Source: Dermacentor variabilis (lineage: Eukaryota; Arthropoda; Arachnida; Ixodida; Ixodidae). Taken from it: 64,000 nucleotides of DNA. The notes beneath the pieces were generated by a model, which saw only the letters and a list, made by a program, of their open reading frames with translations, was not told where the DNA came from and made no database searches. The DNA is taken from contig NC_134573.1 in NCBI RefSeq assembly GCF_050947875.1, forward strand, positions 66,624,315-66,688,314, read 5' to 3'. Made by a program: the position numbers and the translations under genes. Below are positions 49,801 to 61,688 of this stretch, piece by piece (within the stretch, counting starts at the first letter, position 1; every line of letters begins with the position of its first letter).

Positions 49801-52800
49801 TGTACTTCAAGGGGATGGCCCAGATGTCTCGCAAGCGATCAATATTACTTAACGTCCGCAGTTCGCCTTCCGAAGATTTACTTACGGCATCTACGTAATT
49901 CATGCCTCTGACAAAAAGAATGCTTCTAGCAGGCTTTCCTCTAAACGCATTATATAGTTTCTTAGCACGCAAAAAAAATACGCGACTTGATATGCTGCAA
50001 CTGCGTCAGTTTGTGACTTTCACAAACGTAGAAAAAGATAAGCTAGGCAATGTACATTAACGGCGAAATATATTTTTGTAACGCAATATTAGTGATGCTT
50101 GTGTGTCGTTGCTCGAAATGCAGTGCGTGTCATCGACGATCATTCCAGCTGAAGTTGGCAGTTTTCTCCCAGTAGCACCAAATTAAAATTCACTGCTTTC
50201 TGCGTTTTCTTTGGCTTAGTCTTGAAGCAGGGTTATCAAATCAGCGTACATACTCCACCAAAATAAAAAAAAAGGAAAATCTTTCCTGCCCTCCTTTCTC
50301 CAGTGATTTCCGCAATAAAGCGCCCAGTCTGCCCAATCAAACATACAAAATAAAGCACCGAGGCTTTGTTAAGCTCATTGCTTCGTGAAGGACAGGAAAG
50401 TTGATATCTGAAAAAAATATTCGTGTCGGCACAATGGTACAAAGGTTGCCCTCATCACGTCGCTGAGTAATGGTCCACTCTGTTAATGAAACTTGACGAG
50501 TCGAAAAGCCAATCACATGTTCATGTTATACGACGGTAACTCTAGTGTGCATGATATCCAATAATACCATATGGTTTTTACTTCAATATGGGATAAGAAC
50601 TATTGAAGGTAATATTTCCTAGACAGATGACTGCAGTGGTGCGCCCTGATTTGCCTTTGTACTAGTGACAATGTTTTCAGTGAAACCACTGTAGGAGCTG
50701 CGCGCACTTCTGCATATGTTGAAGCGGTTCTCATTTTATGAGTTGCATATTTTTTTCAAAACATGCCATTCTTTAGTGCTTTCCCGATTTCTACCCTACG
50801 TCAGATAACTAGCTAGCGTAGTGCGTCGCAATTACAATGCAGGTCATGTTACGCCACCTGCAACAAAGAGCACAGGGATACATAGACAGCACGAAGCATT
50901 AAACAAGAGGCAAGCAATCTGCACTTATCGCGATTGCATTGACCAAGTTTGAGCATTAGAAATTAGCACTGACGGGACCAATTGTATACAGGCGAGTATG
51001 ACAAGACACACGGTAAATCACGACTACGGCAAAACACTTATTACCTTATCTTCGTACAGATACTTATATTCCTTAATTACACAGCCACCACATCTTTTTT
51101 CTGCGTTCTCTGTACTATGGCACAAGTTTTAAAATCTTTAGCACAAAGTATCTTTCGAATATCAATAACAACACTAGATCTACACTTTTGTGATTCGGAA
51201 CAGTTGAGCTGGTTTCTATTGAAATTAAATATACTAGCTTGAATTCTCGATAGTAAGTGCATATTAGCTTTATATTGTAGTGCACGCTTTCGGCATTTAT
51301 ATTTTATAACTCAAAGAAAGTTTTCATAAAATACATAACTGCTTTATGATAAAATAAATTGCTTTGTTTACCTGCAGCCCTATTACATCATCATAATGAA
51401 GAGCATGAGGCTATGATGTGTCCGCAATGTGAAAAGAGGGAACTCGGCCTCTCCTTGCGTGAAAAAGCCTGACATGCAATGATGGAATAACCGATTGTTA
51501 AGCTACATGAAATGCGAATCGTATACAAAAACTATCAGCGAAAATTTGTAACAACCAAGGTTACCGCACAAACAATAGAAACTGTTACGATGGATGAAGT
51601 ATTTGATTTATGAAAGCAGTGAACTTAGTATGCTATCCGTTACGATGCATTACAAATGTTCGCCTTCTGATGTAGCAGTTGTATATGTATTTGCGAATGT
51701 ATTTCTATTTCTTCTACTTATATTCACCTGACTACAAAATACGCTGTGCGCTGTTTTTCCGAAAACAATTCAGTATACTTTTTAATCAACATGTATTGTT
51801 TCATCAAGTCGTTTAATTATTCGGTTTCGTTATTGGCGAATTTTGGTCAGCCGTTGTTGGTGAGCCGTTGTGTGCTGCGTAATTCTACATGCTTTTCTCT
51901 ATCTTCAAGCAGTGATCTGCAGCGTTCAGGGAAATTCCGCTGATTACGTTCGTACTAATTATAGAGTAGTGATTGCTCCTTCGCTATTGCCACGTGACAA
52001 TTGCTTTTTCAGACGTTGACGCGCTAGAAGATAAGATTTGTCAGTTAGGTTTGACCATTGCCATGTACAGCAAGCAGCGCTTGCTTGTAACCTTGGCCCC
52101 TTCCTTAATTGTACGTTCATATTGCACTATTGTGCCGTGTACAGTCTACGATATAGCAGACTGAGATAAGTGACTAGAGACATGCGCGTAAATATAGCGC
52201 GAATGTGCGTGTTTGCCTTCAATTCTCCAGCCCCTGATCTACACGTCACCATGTGAAACTCAAATACAAGCACGTTGTCGGGATTTTCTCTAAGGCACTG
52301 TTTCTCAACATGTACTTCACAGTCCATCAACCTGTAGTTCAGCAGAATGAAAATATACTGATTTGAGATCACTGGGAGCTCTGCTGCTTCTTAACAGAAA
52401 GATCCAACCACAAGGAAAACCGACCTTTAGCAGATATTTCTGTATTATTGACCGAAATCCTACTATGTTATCGTTTCGAACGTGCGACTTAAGGACACCG
52501 TAAAGAAATGTATCTTTTGGACTAGTATTACTCAAGAAAAATAAAACGACGACGCGACATTTCTGTGGAATAGCGAAAGGCTCATCCAGCGACCTACTCA
52601 AGTGCGCTGCCCTATCTTGGCTTGAAATGCTAATATGTATGCAAGCTAGTTCATCCTAGTTGAGACTAAACATTGTGCTAAGGGGAAAGGGGGAAAAATT
52701 CAAATGCGACTACATGAAGAAATTGTATCCCGCCGTCCTATCTTCACTCGTCTGCGTTTGTTTTCAGCTACTAAAACGCTTACTTCTGTAAAGCAATAAA

Positions 52801-52970
52801 ATTCATTTGCGCTTGACGCCGCACGGGAGACCTGCTTCACCAATTAGTTTTCGGCCCTATTGATAAATTAGCCGCTACATAATCGTCAGCATGCTCTTGT
52901 AGATATGATGTCTGAATTGTGCTGGTAAATACCAGAGTAAGGAACACTTGTATAGCCTGCACTAAAGCGA

Positions 52971-53008
52971 TCTCTCTCGCTCTCTCTCGCTCTCTCTCTC
53001 TCTCTCTA
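52971..53008. repeat. (TC)n microsatellite, interrupted
   Basis: Tct/ctc dinucleotides with two 'cgc' interruptions. A shorter (CT) run occurs at 41801-41816. Confidence 0.9.
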
Positions 53009-55642
53009 GACACGTATATTTTGTGCGCGGTGGTGAAGAAGAAAATAATTTATAGGCTACGTCAGTAGAGGTGGAAAAACAACTTTTTCTGCCCTGACTT
53101 GTTACCTGTCTAAACTTCAGATACAGTGTCATCACCTCTTCCATGGCAGGTAGCAGGGAAAAAATACACACCTATAGCAACTGTTGAAGCAGTCCACCAT
53201 CAAGAACCTGAATGTTCGTACGCTGCCTCTCCAGACCACGATTCAAGGATTCACAAACGGATGCTCCTACGCCAGCGTGCGTTATTATGCGTCCGGTTCT
53301 CTGCTTGTTGGTTAGCTCGTGTGAAGCGCGAATAGATGCAGCGACCTCTGAATGTCACCAACGTGACGGTGTCACCGAATGAACCACGCTCGGCGACGAC
53401 ATTTCACTGGAAATGTGTCGCGTGATCAGTGCTGTTGTCATGTATGTACTACTCCCGAGGGCATGATGCTGTTATCGATGCAGACCTATACATGGTCCTT
53501 ATACGAAACTAACGCGGCTGCGAGTTTGTTAGTCGCCAGATTTCTTTCAGGACCTGCTCTGGTGCTCGGCGTAACTGGAATGAAAGAGGGAGTGGGCCAA
53601 CGGGCGGATTGCTCCTGCGGCCAATGAATGCTGGGTCCAGCATCTACAACACCAATAACTAAGAGCTTTCACGTGTAGCACTTACGTCGAATAGCAGCCG
53701 TCCAACATTAAGGTAATATCATTCATCCGCTTTCACCATATTATCTGCATTCAAGTATATTACCTTCATATCACTAGAGGACATTTTATGCAAGTGCCGT
53801 GTTTTGTTGCTCCTAGCATCGTTAAACATTATTACATGTAAGCTGCGACGCTAACCTCTTGATGCACTTCATCAACACGAAATGGCGACAGTGTACACGA
53901 TACAGTGATCTCGCTTCCTGATCATTTGAGGGGAAAAAAAGGGGGGTTCATCCCAAGTTTCTTTGCTAGTGTATTTTTTCTGCAGTTCCTTTCGCGGTGC
54001 TTCTTTCTGTTTTCGATTATATAACTAAGCAGAAGAATGGGATTTGCGTCCTTGAGCGGCTACCACTAAGAGAGCTGGGACTACAGTCAGCTGCTTTCAG
54101 TGAGCTAAGATTGCACGAATGTTATAGCCGCTTCTCCTGACTGTGTTTCTATTTATTTATTATTTACCCTAAAGACCAAATAGAAAACATTTGGTGTTGG
54201 AATCTAAAATCGTTTTCGGTGATATTGCAAATAATCTGAACGACGCAACACTTATTTGTAGAACATTACACAATAATAGGTTTTGCATGACGCACACCTT
54301 TTTTAATTACTCAAGTAGTTAATTTATTCCATGGTTTGATTCCGCCTCCTGGGCCAAATTTGGAAAACATGCACATTTCTTAGTGTGCGTAAAAAGCAGA
54401 GGCACTCACGTACTCTAGGGTGTAAATATCAAGGAGCATACTTTGAACAAAAGCACGGACGTAGAAAGTAAGATAACGATAGCTTGGTGGTTAGACGTAT
54501 GAGCCTTGTACAGTGAGTAAATAGCTTCAGGATCATGACAATACCGCTGTGGTCTCGTAACGTGTACCAAGTTTCCTCGGTAAAAGTTCACCACTGCTCT
54601 TTCTGTGTGCGTTTGACAGACTGCATGTGATAGTGAAAGCACAATAAACTAATATAGAACTTAGAACAACGACAGCTGACCAATCTTACGCTGTCAAACG
54701 AGGCTCGTAAGGCCAGACATCTCGGGTGTCATAGGAAGAGCGGAGATTCAGAAATCTTGCGTTTAATTAGTGTAACTGAGATCGTCTTAAAATATAAAAT
54801 GACATGTTAAACTGTCCCGTCAATCGCAGACTTCAATCAAAAAACATTAAATGTTACACCATTTCTCCGAAGCTCATTGTAAGGTAAAGACACACTTCCA
54901 CTCATTTTGTGTTAGACGGCACTCTATGTAGCTTTCTTGATATAGTTAAACCAGAATGAGAGGATACTTGGGCCAGTTAGTGAACGTTCGTATTTGAGAG
55001 AACACCATTAAATGAGACGAGGACTAAGGAACTAGACTTCATGACGAGCGAAGAAATTTTTACAAAGCAAGTAATGAAGTACGAGCTCGCTTAGTGACCA
55101 CGTTGCTGGAGGTTTCCTTGCAAACTGAAATTCAGCTACTATGCTCTGAATATATATCTATAGCGTGTACGATGATTCTGCTTCGTTATTTACAGCTATT
55201 TGGCTTTAGCTGTCTTTGTAAAATAACATTTCTCTCTGTATAGCCCTTCCCTTTAATTATCATGCTGCATGTGAATTTTCCAATCTCTAACGCATGCATC
55301 AAAATGTTTGGCCCGTCGTATTGGAGCAGCCCAACAGTGACATTGCTGGAATTAACTGCATGGCATTGAAGATCGTATACGGCTTCAATATGCGAGTTCA
55401 GTAAGCTCATTACCTTCTGTATAATTTGAATTGAAGCAGATCTTTACCTTGAAATGGTGTTTATGTTTGCTTTTTGTACAGACAGTCGCGAGTAATAGTT
55501 TAGAGACCATTGGCTCGCAAGACGAAAAAAAGGATTTTGTTTAGGAGAGCTCCGGCAACGTAGAATAAATTCATTGCAATAGACTGCAATGCCAATAAAT
55601 TACAATGGCTCAAGGCGCGCGCGTTCCCGCATGCCCAGCCTG

Positions 55643-55644
<2 letters not shown>

Positions 55645-55701
<57 letters not shown>
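55645..55701. repeat. (AT)n microsatellite
   Basis: About 55 bases of AT. Confidence 0.98.
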
Positions 55702-55704
<3 letters not shown>

Positions 55705-57125
55705 GAAGGTGAGAGATTAGTGGGTCTTGGTTACTTATAGAAATTATGGGGTATTGCAGGCGTCGCCGCAAACGAAAACTTAAACTTTATTATACCAACT
55801 GTTTCAAGAGTAGGCGTCTCTTCGTCTAGGCAGTTTGAGAGTTTTATATGTTCGCTCTATTGGTCTCCGAATTTTCGCTCGCGACTGTGTGGCTGCCCAC
55901 GGGCAAACAAGCTAATTGAAACTTTTTTTTTGCTTGTGCCGCCCTTTGTGTCAGCAAAAAAAAAAAAAGCGTTCATGAAGTGCTGTGTTTTAAGTTCTTA
56001 TAAGTGAGTCAAATCTTCACGGCACAGATTCTTTTGCCGAACAGATGTCCTCTCGCGAACCTCGCCCACGTGGCTGGCTGTGTCTACCGTCCTCCTCTCG
56101 TTCTCAATCCGAGGAACCAAGAACCAACTGCACGCACCGTTTTATTTTATTTTTTTTGCGCGGATCCCTACGATGTGTGTTGAACGGTGCGCCTGTACGA
56201 TACTGCGATACATGTGTTTATGAGCTGACTCCCAGTGTTGGCGTTGTTCAGTTGCGGAGACGACTTGCCACGTTACTGTATAATAGCTGTTTACAAGTTC
56301 GTTATTATGATTGAAGCTCCCGATTGTATAATACCCGGCGCACGCCCGTCGGCCTTCTCATTGCGGAGGTTGCTGTGTGCCTGTTTTTATGATGCAAGTG
56401 CAGCTTCCATATAATGTGTACGAATGTGAAGCATCTGCGGAGATTTTGTAAAATACAACATTTCATTCCCTTGACGGTGTCTGTCTGTTTCTATTGATCC
56501 GCTGTGTTAGCGCTTCCGTACGTTTGCGTCAACTGTACGGCGTGGCGCTTGCAGTGCGATCGTTGATTATGGCATTGAAATTAATTTTCTTTCTACGAAA
56601 CATCCTTTGTGGCTTTGTCCATTGACGGGGTACACGGTCTTTTGTGAAGAACAGCGTGAACAAGGAACACTAAAAGCAAGGAACAGACACAATTGTTTCT
56701 TTATTTGTATGTCTATTTCTAGACTTGACTGTCCCATGCTCGCGCTCTTTTCCACAATAAATAGATCGATAAGCACAAATAGGTTCACGCACCCATCTAA
56801 ACAATTAACGAAAAATTCCACCCCCACTTCGACTCAAGAAACAGTTTCGCTTATCGCGACATGTCTTTACGGTATTTTCAAAAATCCTATGTCACTTTTT
56901 TTTTAAACAAGAATGGCATTGGTGACATTTTGCAAGAAGAAACAGGTCAGTCTACGCGCGTGGTTAGCGAGATTTCCGGAAAGGTTTCACGCAATATACT
57001 CGCATTATCAGGCAGCGATGTGGCGTCTGATAGGTATGTGTTATACCTATCCGCCTATACCGCCTGTACAGCTGCCAAATATATACTTTCAAAAGGACTT
57101 CTTCTTGGGCAAGTTGGTGCTTAGA

Positions 57126-57268
57126 TTTCCTAGGTATAATTTGTGGCGCAAGATACATTTTTTGAAAAGGGATAGAATAAAGGAAGACAGTGAAGGCGCT
57201 TCACTGTCTTCCTTTCTTCTGTCCCTATTCAAGAAATGTATTTTGAGCCACAAAGTATACCTAGGAAA
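57126..57268. repeat. Near-perfect foldback, about 70-bp arms with a 3-base loop
   Basis: It starts tttcctaggtat and ends atacctaggaaa, with the centre at 'cactgaaggcgcttcactg' near 57190-57210. The arms pair almost throughout, with a handful of mismatches. No protein is encoded. It resembles a dispersed tick repeat. A transcript would fold into a long hairpin. Confidence 0.85.
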
Positions 57269-57667
57269 TATATACTTTCGCTTTATTTAAGTACATCTCA
57301 GCTATCATTTCAACCAACCCCCTTTCACTTTCGACATACGTGCTTTAGGAGAGCAGTACTCCAAAATTTGCACCCTTGTCAGATTTCTATAATGTCAACT
57401 AAAACCAGTCCGCGTTTGGCGGCCTGATATCGGGTGTACTCAATCTTAAGTACACTTTCGGAATAGCAATGTCTTCGCGTGCAGTCTACATGGCTGTTGC
57501 GAGGTTACGAGGTGAGTGGCGATTTTGCCATCATTGGGCATGATAGAAAAAAAGAAGCGGACCCCAATGCCTAAGATGCGATACAGGTAGGAAGCAAATA
57601 TGCTTTTATAAATTTATGTATGTTGATGAGTCTTTCTGTGTTCCAGCATAGTACAGTAAAATCACGT

Positions 57668-57953
57668 TCAACCACGGCTACGTCTATGGGGCTTGCAGAA
57701 AAGTTTGTTTAAAAAGGAGCACATAAAGAAAAAAGGTTCAATTTCAGAGAGCTTAGTGTTCGTAAGTGCTCTTCCGTACTGACTGGCCACCTTCGTTATT
57801 AATACGTCCAGCATAAGGAATGACTGGCACTGCTTTGATTTGTTTTCTGCGGAAGCACTCATTTGTGAATGCGGATCCCCTGATTGTTACTGCCGATGCT
57901 CTGCTAAATCTTGAACCCACTGGAAACGTTAGGGTCTTGAACCGCCTTGTCAC
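57668..57953 (-). pseudogene. Possible Penelope-like element fragment
   Basis: On the - strand, frames read RKQIKAVPVIPYAGRINNE and, after a shift, KVASQYGR, then FFFMCSFLNKLFCK. This resembles the segment after the RT thumb in Penelope-like elements (a 'vPYv..is..lkkva.ryg..vvFs..nKL' pattern). The match is short and shifted, so confidence is low. Confidence 0.25.
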
Positions 57954-58454
57954 AAACAGGAACCGTTCAGCCCCCGCGCTTCTTTTTCTCGTGCTAATAT
58001 GTTTCGGTAGACAATACGAAATATGAAACTAAGAGTTGATTACAGCATCTTCGTACGACGAGGCGACGATAAAGTCGCGCGAACCCTACTTTGGGTCGCT
58101 GTGCCGTCAGGGAAGCCGTTGAATGATCGGAAATCTTTCAGAGATCGCGAATGAGCGCTCCGAGCGAGTTGACTGCTAGGTGAGAGTTGGTTTCAGGATA
58201 TGGCGATTGTTTATGATGTTTAAATGCGTCCATGCAAACACAAAAATGTGTGTAAGGCTTGACTTTGTAGGATCTTATACACCGCTGAAGCGACCTCGAT
58301 CTTCCCTTTGTTGCTTTCGGCAGCCTCAAGTGTGCCTGGATATTCCGGCCATTATTACGAATTCCAATTATTTGTCACAGCCTTTGATGCATCTGATACT
58401 ATCACTATTGCGCGAAGCATGTGGATGCAACCGGCGCATTTGTACTCGCGGTTG

Positions 58455-59857
58455 CTGCTTGCCTACAAGCTCAGCAGACGCTGTTGTCATTCCTGCAAAA
58501 CGGGTCACGATGAAATTCAAGTTGCACAAATAACGACACCCACGGCCGCGGAACCTGCGGCCCTCTGTGCTGCTGCGAGCTTGCGAGCTATCTCATTGAG
58601 CAAATGGCATAGAAATTCATCGAGTTTTGTTACTCTAAAGCCGCTCTTCGAAACGACAAATCTGCCTTATGTCAAAGCACATACGCGCAAGATTATATCT
58701 GAAATAAGAGAAATCAGCCATCATTCTTTGGACAAATTGGCACGCCGTTGCTTTTCCGTGACTTGCGGTTCATTGTAGCATCGTCAGTGACGACTTCGCT
58801 GATAAGGCTACCCGTTCCACGCCTACGAAGGCATACAGGCTGTTTCAATACCACTGGCAGGAACGAATCCAGCATGAGAACTTCGTTTGTTTGCTCGCAC
58901 AACGGCGAAACCTTTGCGGAGTTCAAGCCTCTGTACCTGCCTTCTTCGTACTCTGGAACTTTTTTTTATGGCTGCAAATGTCAACCATCCTCTCCCGCAG
59001 AGATTCGACATTGCTCTACCGCCACTGGTTAAGTGTGCCATTGGCTAACGCTTATACATACCATCTTTGAATAACCGATGCACTATAACGTGCGAGATTT
59101 GTGGGTCTCACCAAACCATGGAACACCTGTTGTGCAGTTGCTTTCAATACTACATCGAGCAGGCCATCTTACAGACTACAATAAGTCGAGTGGAATCTAG
59201 AACATTTTCTCTAATGTTGAATTCCAATGGCGAAGTCGGAGCAGCCGACGGACTCCGCGAGCGAGCACTCGACTCTGGCGCAGAGCAACGCCTCCAGATC
59301 CGCGAGTGGAACACAACCTGCCCCGTCGGAGCAAGGCGGAAGCGGAAGTTCTATCACCGAGTTACCAAGGATACCTTGCTTGTTGTCATTTCCTTCCGCT
59401 GTTTGCTCCCAGCACCGCCGCACCGGTCACTTGTCTCTTCAGCGCCGTGCACCTGTTGTTTTTTTAAAAGTGCGCAATGGATATCTCGCCAAGCGTGCAG
59501 CAGCTTTTGCTTCCTCGCGAGTCGTGACCGGCGGCGCCTCCCAGCAGACAAACGTGGTAAAGGAAATACGTCACGCAGAGTTCCGGTCCACTCCGCGGAT
59601 TTTGGCGGAGCATCCTTTTCTGCTCCACGGAGTGATTGCCGCTCGGAATCCCCTCCGACTCTCTGATTGGAACACCTTACTCCCGCCCTCACTCTGCCAT
59701 TGGAACAAACTTGCTCCGAAACGAGCAGAAAAACTTGCTCTGACTCCGCCATTGGAATTCAACATAACAAAATTATCGAACCTTAGCCGTATACGTCGAT
59801 GGCGCAGAATGATATTAGTTGTCGCTGCAGTTCTTGAAGAACAACGGCTTCAGTGAC
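58455..59857 (+). pseudogene. Older I-type LINE ORF2 fossil, interrupted by a TIR element
   Basis: This stretch aligns in shifting frames with the C-terminal half of the LINE at the right edge. Pairs are SADAVVIPAKRVTMKFK to SAGAVMIPAECVTLKFK, TPTAAEPAALCAA to SSTAAELAAIRAA, and CEICGSHQTMEHLLCSC to CDTCGCEETIQHLLCDC. It has many stops and frameshifts. The coding similarity stops at 59213, where a 552-bp inverted-repeat element begins. It resumes weakly after 59765 with a tail ending EEQRLQ and a stop at 59856. It is related to, but older than, the copy at 61868-64000. Confidence 0.75.
59214..59765. mobile_element. Non-autonomous DNA transposon with terminal inverted repeats
   Basis: The ends form an inverted repeat of about 30 bases: the left end begins tgttgaattccaatggcg and the right end mirrors it. 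The internal DNA has no transposase. It is rich in short degenerate copies of the end motif (gga/tcc-rich, e.g. 'attggaacaaacttgctcc'). A direct TAA flanks the mirrored ends (59212-59214 and 59765-59767), consistent with a 3-bp TWA target as in PIF/Harbinger. It sits inside a LINE fossil. Long open frames across it are coincidental. Confidence 0.75.
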
Positions 59858-60038
59858 AAATTGCAATCCTGCTCTGCGTCGTCCGGTACGTGAGCAGTCC
59901 TCTGTCTTTCTATTTTACCTTTTCGTAACTGCCAGTGTAGGGTACGTAGTCTGGTTGACCTACCTACCGTTCCTCTCTTCGCTTTTCCTCTTTCTGATTT
60001 TTTTTTATGTGCCTTATGCACGGTTGAAGTTCGTGAAT

Positions 60039-60284
60039 ACACGCCGTGGTTGCTCAGTGGCTATGGTGTTGGGCTGCTGAGCACGAGGTCGCGGGATCGA
60101 ATCCCGGCCACGGCGGCCGCATTTCGATGGGGGCGAAATGCGAAAACACCCGTGTGCTTAGATTTAGGTGCACGTTAAAGAACCCCAGGTGGTCAAAATT
60201 TCCGGAGTCCTCCACTACGGCGTGCCTCATAATCATAAAGTGGTTTTGGCACGTAAAACCCCAAATATTATTATTATTATTATT
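60039..60284 (+). mobile_element. tRNA-derived SINE (Ruka-like) with target-site duplications
   Basis: The head resembles a tRNA, with an A-box-like 'tggctatggtgttggg' region and a B box 'gggatcgaatccc' at 60093-60105. A body and an (ATT)n tail (about 60266-60284) follow. The 12-bp direct repeat aagttcgtgaat flanks it at 60027-60038 and 60285-60296, a clean target-site duplication. Short interspersed elements of this type are transcribed by RNA polymerase III and moved by LINE enzymes. I recognise the body as the Ruka type known from hard ticks. Confidence 0.93.
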
Positions 60285-60813
60285 AAGTTCGTGAATCCCG
60301 ACAGTGGTAAGCTTATGGCCAAAAAAAAAAAACTGCCAATTTACTGTCTCTGCAGCGGCCTTGCTGAGAAATCTTCGCTTCACCTTTCAAAAACATCGTT
60401 CACAAACAGGCACAATTCCATAAGAATTAATCAATTAATTAATCAAATCAGTTTTATTTTCATCATTAAATGGAATGGTGAAAGAAAGTCTCAGTTTCGC
60501 CCGAAAGACGAAGCATCGATTGCGACATCAAATTAGTAGACAGTTATACGATGTTGAGATAGTAGCTTGATCAGCCTTATGAACTTATAAAAATTCGCTT
60601 ACTAAATTAAGAAGCATGGTGTCACGCGCGCACAAGCAAACATGAAAACGTCTCATCCAAAGACTGTGCGCACTCGCTGTCTAAACGCTGGAGGGAGAAA
60701 GCGCGGCAGCAACAACGAGCAAATTTACCTTTGTGCTGCCTCGCGCTTCAACGCTTACTCAGCGGCGAGAAAACAGCGCACACAAGGCATTCAGCACTCG
60801 ACGCACTCTGCCA

Positions 60814-61100
60814 AATGCATCGCAGATCGCGTTCAAGATAAGAAGCGTTCGGCAGCGCCATAAGCAGCTGCCGCTTCCGTAGAACGACCCCGCTTCCTCC
60901 CCTTCCCCAGGCGCATGCGAGCTACGGAGGAGTGCGCGGTTCTTGCCAGCTTTCCTCCTTGCGCACACGGCATCGCATTGTCCAATGCATCGCAGATCGC
61001 TGATACGGCGCGCGCGGCCGCGCCATACGCGGCAGCCACGAATTAGAACGCCCCCTTCAACCGGTGCATTGCGCTCGACGGAAGACGGCAAGCTTCCCGG
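60814..61100. repeat. Degenerate 170-base tandem pair
   Basis: The exact 17-mer aatgcatcgcagatcgc recurs at 60984 after 170 bases. It is followed in both units by a similar gccata...gcagc...tagaacg region. The units are GC-rich and otherwise diverged. Confidence 0.55.
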
Positions 61101-61138
61101 ACGCTTTCCTCCCTTGCGCGCGTTAGATTCAGCCACTC

Positions 61139-61248
61139 TCGCACGCTTTCAGTTGCACATACAGCGTATGGCGCGCGACGACCATATCGTCTCCATTGGA
61201 CTTTATACGGAATATCAAGGCAACGGGGACTGTAGAAATGCGCGTGGA
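61139..61248 (+). repeat. Dispersed repeat, copy 2
   Basis: Partner of 36716-36831, at the right end of a GC-rich stretch (60640-61140). That stretch also holds two degenerate 170-base units, marked by the 17-bp repeat aatgcatcgcagatcgc at 60814-60830 and 60984-61000. Confidence 0.65.
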
Positions 61249-61688
61249 GTGTCGGCGATCGGAGAAAAAGCAGTTTTGCTGCGGCTTGACAAGGCTCGGG
61301 ACAGCCGACACAGGTACATGAAAGGTACGTGGGCGTACTACGTGGCGTGGTACGTGGGCGTACTACGTCCTCTTAATGGAAAACTAAATGCTCTAGTGAA
61401 CATTGTGTGCGTAACATTTGCAAAAGAGACAAAGGCACACCGAAATCTGAAAGCACGTAACGGCACTCGGAGCTCCAACTAAAGATGTGCCGACGGCTAT
61501 AAGGGATGAAGACGGCGACACCTTCGAAAAAGGCAATGCGCTGCCGTATATCACAGGCACTGTTAGGGCTATGTTCGGTATAAGGCATAGTTCAGACCCA
61601 AACAGATCCAGCATTAACAGGCAAGCCTCAGTGATCAAAACTTGCAAAAGAAAATTTTACGGGAAAATGCAGAAAAAATATGTTTGAT

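Larger units (their letters stand above)
39297..57125. other. Intergenic DNA without a recognised gene
   Basis: About 18 kb, mostly AT-rich, with microsatellites and the weak coding candidates listed separately (42348, 43426, 45789). The stretch 55980-56560 is GC-richer but has no identifiable exon. I saw no tRNA or rRNA. Confidence 0.45.
60297..61688. other. Repeat-like GC-rich stretch between SINE and LINE
   Basis: AT-rich to 60600 (with an attaatt tandem at 60420-60445), then GC-rich with the 170-base pair and the dispersed repeat listed separately. Open frames on both strands over 60750-61480 follow from composition; none resembles a known protein. Confidence 0.45.

Noticed and set aside
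59067..59856. Frames of about 200 codons over 59.1-59.9 kb
   Set aside because: They cross the boundaries of the TIR element and the LINE fossil, so they are chimeric and chance openings.
60750..61480. Overlapping frames up to 179 codons on both strands
   Set aside because: They lie in GC-rich repeats and no frame matches a known protein. The dispersed-repeat match with 36716 explains part of the sequence.
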